Shown: positions 22,883-34,192 of the stretch, in pieces
Layout: each line of letters starts with the position of its first letter
Numbering within the stretch: the stretch's first letter is position 1
Assembly (NCBI GenBank): GCA_020881915.1
Contig: JAJFPB010000011.1
Span: 1,798,001 to 1,862,000 of the forward strand
DNA from: Paramyrothecium sp. XJ0827
Lineage: Eukaryota > Ascomycota > Sordariomycetes > Hypocreales > Stachybotryaceae
DNA: 64,000 nucleotides
Reading direction: 5' to 3'
Made by a program: the position numbers and the translations under genes
Notes under the pieces: generated by a model
The model's database searches: none
Seen by the model: only the letters and a program-made list of their open reading frames with translations
What the model was told of the DNA's origin: nothing

Positions 22883-25600
22883 TTAAATGTCACTCGTCCC
22901 CTTCAGCGACGCAAGTGCGTCAACCCATTGATCATCACTGAGGCTAACCAGCGGCAGTGAAGGCGCGTAGATCCCAGCTTTACTCCACGATCGAATGCAC
23001 TGAGCCATCGCCACTATCTCCCTCCTCAGCCGGCTTCTCAACGGTGCCGTCATACGTCCTGCACTGCTAAATGCCCTCTCGCTCTCCGCAGACGACGATG
23101 GGATGGTGAGCATATCAACCGCCATCAGAGACAGTCGCGGGTACCGATTCCTGTTGATTTTCCACCAGTCAATCGGCCTGCTTCTGTAGTGGTGACTGCT
23201 GACAACATCCTCAGCACAGTACCGAGCATATTCGTCATCAGCAGTCGCTCCCGCTGTTGTGTGTTTCGTCTTTCGGGTGCTCTTGCGGGCACTGGACGCT
23301 GCCAAGGACGAACCCTGGGCGCATAGCGACCCAGCTACACTCCTGGCAAGTCTCCGCTCAATGTAATCCATTGAGGCCTCGTCAGATGTAGCGAAGACTT
23401 CGTAGTCAACGTCGCGTTCCCTGTAACTCTCCCAGATCTCCAAGAGCTTGGATTCGTACTCTAATCGCCAACCCTTGGCCTTACGGGAAAGGCACTCGAG
23501 ACCACAGTTGATCGAGAAGGCGCCACTTCTTCGCCGGGTTGAAGACAACAGCGCCGACATAAGCTGCGCTAGTCAGACGGTTGTAGTACTTGTGCAAGCT
23601 TCTTCCATCCGAGCTTGATAAAGACCTGGAGCAATCTACGGGTTCTGCTATCGAGCCCGTCGTAGATGGCGACTTCGACGTCCTTCTTCTCCTTGCTCAC
23701 TGGATCCTCAACTTCTTCAAAGATTGTGCCTTCGATAGCTCCTTCGAGGTGGTCAAGTAGGATCTCGAAGACAGGGAAGTATTCATCGAAACTACCACAA
23801 GTCGACCTCGCGTCGGGAATACCGTCGCCCTGAAGTTGCTTGGTGGCGATTTCAAAAGGCTTCAGAAGCTTGACAAGCACCTCGATAACCTTCCAGTCGT
23901 ACGCACTTAAGCGGTATTGCAGAACTGCCGGTTTCGGTTTGTCACAAAGACCCTCAGTTTCCCAACGGTTCTGAACGTCATTGAAGAATGTATTGAGAGC
24001 CGGGCGGAGACGAAGGGCCCTCTCCATCATCCGCATGTCCGAGTTCCATCTGGTGGCATTGTTGAAGACCCAGTGAAGTGTTGATTCATGGCCGGATTCC
24101 TTGCGCTGAGACTGAAGAAACTGCTCGTACAGCTGTGTACTCGCTCGCAGCTGAATCCCGATGTTGTGAAGCATTCCTGCGGCGCCGTTCTGGCTGTACT
24201 CCCTGAAAGTGGCTCCATTGATCTCCTCCGGGGCTGGGTGGGATGATAGGAAGTCCTCTTCTGGGATACCAACGGCAGTGCTCGCTTCAAAGTCTTCATC
24301 CGTGCCGTCTTCCATCTCTACATCCAGGGCCTCGTCGATAGCTTGATCAACTAGCTCCTCATCGTCATCTTGATCGTCACCATCGGCAGCGATGATTGCC
24401 GCGAAGTTCTCTCGCTTCGAACCGTATAGCATTGCCCGCACGCAAAGGTTGAAGATATGCGCAGCGCAGCGGATCCGTCGCTCTTCAGCTGAGAAGCCGT
24501 GTTCAAAGGCAAGATCGTCCATGCAGGTGTCATTGTTGGCAGCATTGTCCAGCGTGAAGTAGCCAACCTTGTCCGGGTCGTTGATTTGCCAGAATGCGAG
24601 CGTATCAGCGACCTCATCGGCAAGTGAAGCACCGTTGTGTCTGCCCGAGAGAGGTCGAAGCCCAAGGAGGATTCGGTGTTGGACAAAGTGGTTATCAATG
24701 AATTGAGCGTTGATCCCAAGAAACGAAGTGTACGACTTGGATGTCCAACCGTCGAAGGAGAAATGAATCTGGGATCGAGCGCTGCGCAACACTTCGGTTA
24801 CCGGCCCAACGGCACCCCTATACTCGGATTCGAGCATGCGAAGCAGCGTCTTCGCAGAGAGGAATGTGGGTCACATCAAGGAGGGGATTGCCGTAGAGAA
24901 GGATCCGCTGGAACCGCTCGGTATTGACAATGTTGAACGGCAGGTTATGGTAGGTAATCCAGTCGAGGAGGAGTACTCGGAGGCCTTTGCTGCTGAATCT
25001 TCCACGCAGCTTGCTGAGAAGAAACTGGTCGTGGGGATTATTGAAGTCGGCATCGATGAAGTCGGTGATGGTCCTGTCATCTCGAAATGAGCCCCCACGG
25101 GGCTGACAACTTTGTTCGGGGCCTGCCAAATCAGCACGTTATCAAACCGTAGAGGAGAGGCACACACTTACAAGAATCCCGTGGGCTTTGAGTAGGTGTT
25201 TCCTGATGGCGACTCCTGTCGAGCAGACGAAACAGAAGTCTGACTTCTTCTTAAAACCTCGGGCAAAGCAGTCAGCGCAGATCCACTTCAGCTTATTTCC
25301 CTGCCGCGACGTGGAACGGTCCTTAACGCGATACCCATATTGTTGCCACCATGCTCTCGTGTCTTGGCCGCCAGTATAACGCTCGAATCCGGGCCATTTG
25401 GCCCACTCTTGGCGGCCCCAGAGTGTCCAATCGACCTGAATAAAATCGGCGGCAGTCCCGCGAGGACGGGGCAATGGCGTCGTTGGTAATGAGGTTCCTG
25501 GAGACGGGGCGGCTGGCGAAGAAGAGAATTCATCGCGCTCCATCACGCCTGGTTGATTCCAGGACGAAGGGCTCAAAGAGAATGGTTCGGAGGACATCAT
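22883..25600 (-). pseudogene. hAT-D transposase, frameshifted
   Basis: The start ATG at 25600 opens an N-terminal domain with a BED-like zinc motif (CADC at about residue 115, then H..H near 'RKHLLKAHG'). A probable intron (25121-25169, GTAAGT..TTGGCAG) follows. Then come 'LLLDWITYHNLPF', the catalytic core with 'IHFSFDGWTSKSYTSFLG' and 'GYFTLDNAANNDTCM', an acidic insertion (24390-24270), and a C-terminal dimerisation domain ('LSLMAVDMLTIPSSSAESERAFSS') ending at 22883. Frame changes lie near 25120, 24855, 23575 and 23530, so no full protein can be made. The region 23569-24837 alone is open for 422 residues. Confidence 0.88.
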
Positions 25601-27240
25601 GATGCGGTTAGTTTAGCTAGTCGGACAGAGGGTCGCGTGGGTCGAGGTTGTTGGAAGCCATTGAGACTGCACTGAGGCTCACTTAAATCCATCCATCCAT
25701 CACTGACAAGACAGGCATTGAGGCCAATAACACGCGTATATCACGCCCATTTTGTCGTCAACGCGAAATTCGCGACATCTCCACTGCCGTTAAACATGCA
25801 AAATCTTGTGCGATGAATGAAGCATTCGCGAGCAGCGCGAACGACGACCTGGCGCGCCCAAGGCGAGGGAGTCGCGCGTGAAGCCGCCATTGTATGTAAG
25901 AAAAGCCAAACTTTGTTCCGACCATTGGTGTACGGAGATTCTCCCAAGTGCCGCTCCACCAAGCTCTCAGTACTTGGCAACCAGCCAAATCGGGGTCTCG
26001 TTGATTAGGTCCACAGACGGTGGGGTAAGATTCCATATATTCCCTGTTCCACTCGCGTCAGAGGCTCCTATTGGCTCATGCCAAAGCACAGACGCATCAC
26101 TACGGGCCAACCTTGAAAAAGCCATCCCGTACCTCAGCCGAGTCCCCATACCCGGCTTTGCATTTGTGCTCATTCCAATCTGGCGTCAACTCAGAATGGA
26201 TTCTTGAGTTTTTGTAAACGGTTCACGTGAGGGGGCGGAACGGTGGGGACTTGAAGTTGAGGCTCTAAGTGGATGCACCTGTGAAGTCGCTGGTACATCG
26301 GTTCACAGGCAAAGCTGGCTTTAGGTGCAGGTCCCCGAGACAACCAAAAAGTTAAAGAGAGGGGGCAGGAAGATCATGAATCCCATACTCGCCAATGCGT
26401 GAAAACTTCGAGCCGGACATATTCATCCGATCATGCCGAAGCTAGCATCAGTAAAAACTTTTTAGTAGAGAGAAATACGGAGATAGTTTTTTTTTTTTTT
26501 TCCCTTTTTTTTTTTTTTTGCTTCCCTCCTATTATTCCGCAGAAAAAGCGGCGTGTTTTTAGTGATCCCCTCTCTGTATAGCGGCCTGTTACTGGGACGG
26601 ACATACCCTATACTCCTGCGTTAAAAACTACTGTAAGCCCCACCTACTTTTATATGACGACCTTGGTACCTCCTAACTTGGGAGGTTGTATTTTTACAGC
26701 AACAATAACTCATACTTCAACCACCCCACGCGACAAATATATATTCCTCATAGAAACCGACTCAGTGTTTTATTACAAGATTAAAATTGGGTTATCCGTT
26801 ACATTCCTGTAAAGCACCTGCTGGTGGGTTATTTGTCGGGATTGTGACCATGGGAGTTGTTGAATAGTGGCAAAGGAAGCTCATGGAAGTAGCTTGAAAG
26901 GCTGATATTGTCACCAAAGATGACAGTTGCCACCTATTGCCACAGGCTTAGCAAGCAGCTTCCAGTTGATTCCACATAGCACAGAAAAAGCATATAGAGC
27001 TTGCTCCGAAACCTCAAGTAGCAAGCACGACACAGAACAAGATGAACATACAATTCGCCACAATATCTGACAGGAGTCATTCCCAACTGGTAAACCTGTT
27101 GGTAATTCGCGGTGGCCGGCGCGTTAATCCGTTCCGGGTTTAAGATGAATTGTTGTCAGCGTTGATCGCGTTGCACTTGTCGCGTCGAGGAGAGTGCCAG
27201 GGGCCTCTTAACGCGTCTGCGAATCGCGCTGAATCCACCC
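25601..27240. other. Long non-coding 5' segment of hAT-D
   Basis: No convincing ORF. It contains two T runs at 26487-26518, AT-rich DNA, and no similarity seen to the other hAT elements. It may hold an old insertion or captured host DNA. Confidence 0.5.
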
Positions 27241-27241
27241 C

Positions 27242-27559
27242 TTGGTCATGATTCGCACATCGCGTCTCTCTGTTCGACCGAATCGATCGATTTTCGATCG
27301 AACGGGTGGGGGCGATCGATTCGATGTCGAATCATATGGTGACCTGTACGGTTCGAATGTCGAATGGGATGCCCCACATTCGAATCGATGCATTCGAACA
27401 TCGAACAGGACATGTCACATTCGATTCGATGCGAATCAAATGGGCGCGCCGCAGATTCGACATCGAATCGAATGCCAAGAAATTCGATTCGACATTTGTA
27501 AGACTTGGCATCGAATGAATCTATCGATTCGATTCCCATTCGTTCGATGTCCATCCCTG
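27242..27559. repeat. Subterminal repeats of hAT-D, right end
   Basis: Dense ATTCGATTCGAT / TTCGATCGAA motifs, inverted with respect to the left end. Confidence 0.8.
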
Positions 27560-27567
27560 GTTCTTTG

Positions 27568-28497
27568 CTCAGGCAGCTGCACGGCGTTAAATAAATTAAT
27601 CGCATGAGGTGCATGCGACATCTACATTAATATCAGATGTCTTGTGTATTGCTATCGGCAGGACTTTACTACACTTGCAGTTTGTAGTTAGGTCCACCAG
27701 TGTTCACATGAACCCCAGCATATTGGTTGAGCGGGTAGCCTTCGTTCCACGTAGTATAATATCATGCCGGTCCAATGGAGTACTCGAGTCATTCAAGCTG
27801 ATCCAATTCTTTTGATAGCTCCGAAACCACAAGAGCCACTCCACTTGAACAAAGGTTACACTATATTAGATAAAGCAATGTGTTAAACAACGGCATGCAT
27901 TCTCCAGAGTATTTCCAGATCACGCATGGGAATATATCTCAACTTTGGAGTAGCTTGGCCATCCAAGTTGTGGATCATGTTATCAGGAAGAGCAAAGCTC
28001 AATGTGGTAACTCAAATACCTCTGGTCTATCAAGGGAGCTGCACAAACCACAACCGAGTTCCTGAAGTTGCAGTCAGTATCCGACTAACTCATGGAGTGA
28101 TTGTCTGAAGCCAACAATCACGGCAGCCCACGACTTTCTTCTAAGGTATGTCTTTCATCTGTGAGGAAATTTCTGATTCTCTTGTCAATCTAGGCGATCA
28201 GCGTCAAGAGTCTAGCGGGTTGGTACGGCCAATGCTTTCAATGTGTCCGTCGACATGCATTTTGAGAACTAGCAAATGCCAAGGACGTTGACCCCAGTCA
28301 TCGATAGGTCTTAACCGTTTCTTCACCTTACCAGGTTGATATTTGCAGTCGTGTAGGGTTAGTTGCGATAGGCGTTAAACAAGGTAGTTCCCTTCAGAAG
28401 CTTTAATAGCCAAGTCTCCAGTCTTTCTATCCTTATTACATTAGCTCCAGGGATAAATAATTTGTCTAGTTGCTAAACCTGCAGATCCGTGTTCCCC
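27568..28497. other. Intergenic between hAT-D and the hydrolase gene
   Basis: About 930 bp with no ORF that resembles a gene. The part near 28400-28497 probably holds the 3' UTR of the hydrolase gene. Confidence 0.6.
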
Positions 28498-30302
28498 CTA
28501 TACCAAAGCATCCCGTGAAGCCTTCAGAACCTCAGCCAAGGTGAGGTCAGGTTGGCAAATAGTCCCATCTTTAGGCAACACGCCTTCCTGAAAGTATCTT
28601 GCAGAGATTTGTCTCACACAGTCCGAGGGATGAGCGCTCACACCATGCTGTAAATGATCAGCCTGAAGTTTTAAATATTGGTACACATCGGTAGACGGGA
28701 GACTTACACCAAAACCATCTAACTGAACGAGAACACTGCCATTCAAGCTATCTGTGACACTGCGGGCCGATGATAGCGGTGTAACGGGGTCGTATTTGTT
28801 TCCAAGCACGAGGAAAGGGTTGTTGGTGGTATCGACAATAAAATTGCCATGATACTTTTCTTTTGCTGCAAAAGGCCAGTTGGCGCACGCAAGAGAGGCC
28901 ATGACCTGCTGTACGGACCCGCTTGCAACGGAACTGACCTCCTTATTTGCGAAGAAATGAGCCCGGGCGGCCTCGATAGACGGATCGCGGGGGGTTCGCT
29001 TGTCACTGCACATGATAGCTAGCAATGCCTCTGTGCCACTATCAGCCAAGTTGGATGACTCGCGGACCAATTGCAGAGGCAAAACATCCCCTTTTATCAT
29101 GCCCGCAAGCACATTTGTCAATAGCCAATAATGGCTAGGTCGGTACATGGCGTTGACGATAATGGATCGGACCGCACTCCCATCCACGTAGGTTCCGTAT
29201 GGCGTCCCGAAGGCGATCAAATCTGTTGGCCATGGCAGTGGGTTCTCCGTCAGGGTATCGAGAAGTAGGAGAACTTTTTTCTCCAGCTCATCAACCGCCT
29301 GTCCTTCCGCAGCTAACGGGCAGATGTCTGGCCCGGCCTCAAGGCATGCTTCGAGGAGACCTCTGAATCCGGCATCCAAGTCCTCTAACTCCGATGGTCC
29401 TCCACTGTAAGAAGAATGTCAGCCTCTAGGCTGTACCCCTTGTCAGAGATCACCACTCACTATGATTCGTAGTAATAATAGGGGTCGACAACGGCATCAA
29501 GTACAACGCGCCCCATGCGGTCTGGGAACATAGCCGCAAGAGTTACCCCGAGGGCGGTGCCGTACGAGATACCCCAGTAGTTGAGCTTTTCCTCATTAAG
29601 AGCATCCAATGTAGCCATCACATCGCGGGCAGTGAATGCGGTCCCCATGTACTCGCCTTTATCTTTGAGGCCTTTCTCGCACATACCGGCAATGGCCTTG
29701 GCTTCCAAAGCGGCATGCGCCCACCCCGCGGTCGCTCTAGTTGAATCACTGACGAGTTCCAACATTGGGTTGGGCATTAGGGCGAAGTTTCTTTCCAGTG
29801 ATGATTCGAAGCATTCTGCGCGAAGATGACGCTTACTCGTGCCACGCGGATCGAAGCTAATAAGATCATACTCTCCGCCCGTATAGCTAAAATCAAGATC
29901 AAATAATCAGTATCATGTCCTAAGGAATTCATAGTCATTGACTGACCTGAGGCTTTGGTTGCTACTCGATACCAAAGTTTCAATACCTTGATCGCCGGGA
30001 CCTCCAAAATTGAAAAATATAGATCCTTTAGGATTGCCTTCGGAATTCGCAGAGATACGGACAAGTTCGAGCTGGTGTGTCTTGTTGGATTTGATATTCG
30101 TGTAATCAAGTGGTACCAGCAGGTTAGCGCAAGAAACCTTGCTCGTCATACCAGCCTTTTCGGCAAGTTCAACCAAGGAAGAATCGCAGTCATTCCATTT
30201 TATATTGTAAGTACCAAAACCAGATCCATTGTCACGAGGACCGAATGGTGTACCGTGAACGTGTGTTGCCAGAGCGATGAGGAAAGGTACTGTTGATAGC
30301 AT
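28498..30302 (-). CDS. Secreted alpha/beta-hydrolase, tripeptidyl aminopeptidase-like, four exons
   Basis: Model: complement(join(28498..28647,28708..29404,29461..29886,29947..30302)), 542 residues. The N-terminus (MLSTVPFLIALATHVHG) is a signal peptide. Residues about 95-115 hold the oxyanion-hole type 'FFNFGGPGDQG'; the nucleophile serine is about residue 226 in WGISYG; the acid is in 'LGNKYDPVTP'; a C-terminal TAP-type domain follows. The last intron (28648-28707, exactly 60 nt) has no stop and is easily read through, but removing it turns 'DGFG' plus intron into DGFGHGVS, which supplies the catalytic His expected here. The other introns (29405-29460, 29887-29946) are certain from frame. 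Family members remove peptides from protein N-termini or act on small esters outside the cell; the substrate is unknown. Confidence 0.88.
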
Positions 30303-31540
30303 CGCTTCAGAATTAGAACACTCAGAAGCGAAGAAGAGAGAAGATCTGATTGGCTCAATTGCGTTGAATGACTGAATGAAAGAAAGAAGTCGCTTTTCGG
30401 TAATGGAGCTTGGTCCAAATTATAGAACCCAAGACGAAAAGCTCGTTCTGCTCTTCGGAATCAGGCGGAGCGAAGTGAAGTATCCTTGGCACTACTCACG
30501 ATCGACAGTCAACGTAATCCAAAGGTATGCTCCAAATTCTCTTTGCCTCTGAGGATTTGCGAAGAAAAGTATGGATAGACAGCGAAAATCTCCAGACACC
30601 CAAACTAGGCAGGGTATTAGACGGTGAGTACCAGGACCTTCTCCTGGTTTTGATTAGGAAGCTCATACAGGCATCCTACCTGATGCCTAAGACATGGGTG
30701 CTTCTCCAATGCATTGCCCATATGCTATTTAAAGATTGATTAAAGGCTGTGCTATCGCTGAATCATGCAGATAGTCACACTCATTTCGGCGATGACTTAG
30801 CTGAGCCTAGAGGGCTAGGAAAACGGCCAGTCAGCCGAAAATCATTGCTCTAATTGGGTCAGAAAAACCAAGGCGTCAGGCTGAAACCACGTCACAAACT
30901 CTAGATTTGCATCCTACAGCTTCCTGCATAAACCAATGCAAGTTTCGCCTTGCTATATGGAGTTAGTGGATACAACGTGGCTGACAGGCTTGACATCCTC
31001 CAGAATGTATTGTGATCTTATTATTCCAGAAAACATGAATTCGTGGTTCTCAACCAATTGAAAATATAGCGCCTCAACAATTTTTTCACTCCCTACGCCA
31101 TTGTTAGTTCTAAGTATATGTCGATTCGTACGAATCTGCAAGTCAGCAGTACAGAAATGACCGAGGCGTTTCCGAGCTCCCATGCTGGTCACAGGCCCTG
31201 AACACTCCTTTTTACAATATAAATCCTACCAAATTTTTCGGAATGTTCTATTAGGAAAGCTAAATTGCCACCCCACACAAATGTGTGGTTCCTAAGCTCA
31301 ATGCACACGAGATTGTCATTTCTGTAGCGACAAATATGGCGTCGGTATGCCGCTGGCTGTCAAAGCCTCGACCTTAGAAGTTTATTGTACTACCAAATCC
31401 TGAGGCCCCCAAGAGTTTTAAAGTCTAGGGTCATTCGAGGAGTGAATTCAGGATTTGGCAGGAATTAACAAAGCCAGTACTGGCTAGAGTAATTGCAGAC
31501 TTTGATATCATATTTCGAGATTGTGTGTATCCCCTTAGCA
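30303..31540. other. Intergenic upstream of the hydrolase
   Basis: About 1.2 kb. It includes the hydrolase promoter (minus strand) and AT-rich DNA. Short ORFs at 30527-30739 and 31493-31759 show nothing recognisable. Confidence 0.6.
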
Positions 31541-31544
31541 GTGT

Positions 31545-31690
31545 ATCCGAGAGGCAGCAAGGATGTAGACGACCCACACCACCCTAGTCATGATGTCAGT
31601 ACATTGAGTAACAGGGAAATCCCTGTACAGCTAAATTGCTATGTAACCGGTTTTTCTAATGCTTCAACAATAGACAACGCTGCGGCAGCT
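31545..31690 (+). repeat. Truncated 5' end of a piggyBac-like element
   Basis: Resembles the 5' leaders of both piggyBac-like elements: 'AGTCATGATGTC..GTAC' as at 51270, and 'GCTATGTAACCGGTTTTT..CAATAGACAAC' as at 31795-31832. The complete copy follows directly, which suggests a newer element inserted into an older one. Confidence 0.6.
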
Positions 31691-33878
31691 ATCTCTTTGG
31701 CAGTGCGGCGTTGCAAGGGGTGTATCGAGCTCCACAACACCCCTGCCAACGCGTCATGATGTTCAGATACAACACAATCCCTGTCCACCAAAATAGCTAT
31801 GTAGCCGGTTTTTTGGCTCTTCCACAATAGACAACAACAAAGAACGTGCTATTGGCGATGGAAGATGAGAATGACGCCGCCTCGCCCACCGTTGGCCCTG
31901 ACCAACGCGTTCCAGTGACTACTGCCCATAGTACTCGCGAGCAAGCTGCAGATAACACATGTAGGCCCGACTATGACCCTACGACACGGTTAGGGACGCA
32001 TTTTGAACCGCTCAATGTTCCCGAACGCCCCCTTGTTGTCCGACCACTTCCACCGACGCCGTTGAAGCTTTTCCAGCTATTCCTACCCGAATCAACGGTC
32101 CAACGATGGGTTGACTATACGAACCACCCGGACAACGCCCCAGCGGCCGCGACAAGAAGAGGGACCCGTCAAAGTCATTGGAAACGGACGTCTGTTGCAG
32201 AAATCTATGTCTGGATTGGCATATTGATATATATGACTCTGCATAAGGAAAAACGCATTGAGGACTACTGGAAGGCTCCAATAGCTACTAAAATCGATGA
32301 AAATACCCCCTTTCGATATATTCCTCTTCATCCACTCATTCAATTCATGTCCTATGACCGTTTTTTCCTACTGAAAAGACGGCTACGTATTGACGATCCG
32401 GATACAATAGAAATTGGCGTCCCACAGCCGTACAATAAGGTCAATGAGTGGGCCAATGAACTGATGGCTGCATCTATGGCTGCTGTTGATGTGGGCAGCC
32501 ATATTGGCATTGACGAGGGAATCGTCGGCTTCCAAGGACGGTCAAAGCAGAAACTGACAATCAAGACCAAGCCAACGCCCACGGGACTGAAGGTCTGGAT
32601 CCTAGCTATCCAGGGATATATATTGCAGTGGATTTGGCATACACCAGGGGGGGAATTCGGTCCCGTTGGTATTGAAAAACCCCCCTGACGAAGACGAAGC
32701 GCAAGGACGATCCGGAGGCCTTGAATCCGACCCAGGGTGTCGTTGTTGCCCTACTAGAGCGGCTGCCCCCGCAGATATATCATGTCTATCTTGACAACCT
32801 TTTCTCGTCGCCCGAGCTCTTCCGACGGCTCAGACACCTACATCATGGTATCGGGGCCACCGGCACGGCCCGTACGAACGCCGGGCTGTTCAAACGGCTA
32901 GTTAAGGCAAAGGAAGATGATCGGAAGGGACGAAATCTGTGGCCGTGGGGCGAGCTCAAGTCTTGGCCAACAGAAGATAACAAGGTCAGTTAGTCAGGAA
33001 GGTCAAAGACGAATTTCCCTACTAATTACTATATATATAGGTCAACCAAATCGGCTGGAAAGACAACGCCCTAGTCCTCTTCCTATCAACTGGTTATAAG
33101 GGAGACGAAGCGGTCGAACGCATCCGCCGGCGCCCGACAACGGCGCAGCCGTACAGTCGCTCTATCAAGCGGAAATTCGGTGCCGAAGCCGTCAAAACAC
33201 TAGTCATTCCAACCATAGCTGCCGACTATAACGACAACATGAACGCCGTCGATATCGCTGATCAATTACGAGCCAATATCGAATCTGGCCACCGCCAAAG
33301 ACGCGGTCCAGCTAGGGCGCTGACTTGGTCCTTCCTCCTAGCTGTGGCCCTGATCAACAGCTTCAAATGCAGAGCCTCGGGCAGCCGGCTTGGACGCCGT
33401 ATGCGTCTCAAAACCGGTTCTTACAAGCATTGATGGACGAGATATTCGATGAATACGGTGAGGCAGGCTCAACAAGGCAAAATTATCGACCTGGAGACAT
33501 AAGAACGCCATTTCCACAGCATAATAAGGTCCCCAAGGGGACAAGAGGGCGTTGTCTGGCCTGTCAGGGCATCCAGATCGGCCCACGGTCTCAGAGCTCT
33601 CAACACCCTCGAAAACGCTGTCAAAATCGCTCAGAACGTCAGCCGTTGGGTCAGATAGATGAAAATGCCCTCAACAGTAGGGCCGGTCCCTCAACGGCCG
33701 GCCAATTTACATATGAACGATGTGATAAATGTAAGGTAGCTGTACATAGCAGGGATGAATGCTGGTACTTCTATCATAGGCAAAATTAGCTGTAGCTAGG
33801 TGTCACTGGATTTTTCCCGGTTTTAATTGGATCAGATCCATGTCCGATACACCCCTTGCAACGCCGCACTGCCAAAGA
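31690..33878 (+). mobile_element. piggyBac-like element 1
   Basis: Inverted repeats: ATCTCTTTGGCAGTGCGGCG near 31690 and its complement ending at about 33878, about 35 bp with few mismatches. No clear target duplication was seen: there is no TTAA, and the flanks AGCT and TTAT do not match. It holds one transposase gene with an intron in the same place as in element 2. Confidence 0.82.
31858..33789 (+). pseudogene. piggyBac-like transposase 1 (DDE_Tnp_1_7), two frameshifts
   Basis: From ATG 31858 the frame gives the N-terminal region and the start of the catalytic domain, with 'GIDEGIVGFQGRS' (first Asp). A frame change near 32677, in a run of five As, closes it. The next segment holds 'HVYLDNLFSSPELF' (second Asp). 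An intron at about 32989-33040 leads to 'VNQIGWKDNALVLFL' and 'MNAVDIADQLR' (third Asp). A second frame change near 33380 precedes a cysteine-rich tail (CLACQGIQ, CDKC..CWYFYH) ending at 33789. All three catalytic Asp residues are present, so the copy died by small indels. Confidence 0.88.
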
Positions 33879-34192
33879 GATTTATGCTAAAGCCTTCATG
33901 CTAAGATAACCTGCTTTACGAGAGTTCGAGGTGCATTATTGCTTTCCTAAGTGCGAAGCTTGATACTACCTTGAAGATAAGTTTCATACTATATATAATA
34001 TCTTATCCTACGTTATATATTTAGCCCTTTGTGTGTGTGTGAGTGTATGTGTTGAACCCAAGACGCATTGAATGATATGTGCAAGACCGGATATTTGGAT
34101 TAACAAAGCATCCGGCCGGGAAACCTTACCATATAATTCTCCTTATCTAACAAGCATTAAAGATGAATATATATAAAATAGGAACTGATTAA
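33879..34192. other. Intergenic downstream of piggyBac-like element 1
   Basis: AT-rich, with a short GT repeat at 34030-34045. Probably the 3' UTR of the TPR-HET gene. No gene is seen. Confidence 0.6.

Larger units (their letters stand above)
22377..27559 (-). mobile_element. hAT-D: complete hAT element with tandem subterminal repeats
   Basis: 5183 bp. The ends are CAGGCGTGGACATC and GATGTCCATCCCTG (imperfect inverted repeat). The 8-bp target duplication GTTCTTTG lies at 22369-22376 and 27560-27567. About 300 bp at each end is packed with ATTCGAATCGAA-type motifs, partly as a tandem array. The transposase gene is on the minus strand, followed upstream by an unusually long 1.6-kb non-coding segment. 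It inserted just downstream of the HET gene. Confidence 0.93.

Noticed and set aside
26480..26520. Poly(T) tract as the tail of a minus-strand retroelement
   Set aside because: Two T runs separated by CCC, no target duplication and no retroelement sequence next to them.
31493..31759. 88-residue plus-strand gene
   Set aside because: It spans the truncated piggyBac leader and the start of element 1; a chance frame over repeats.
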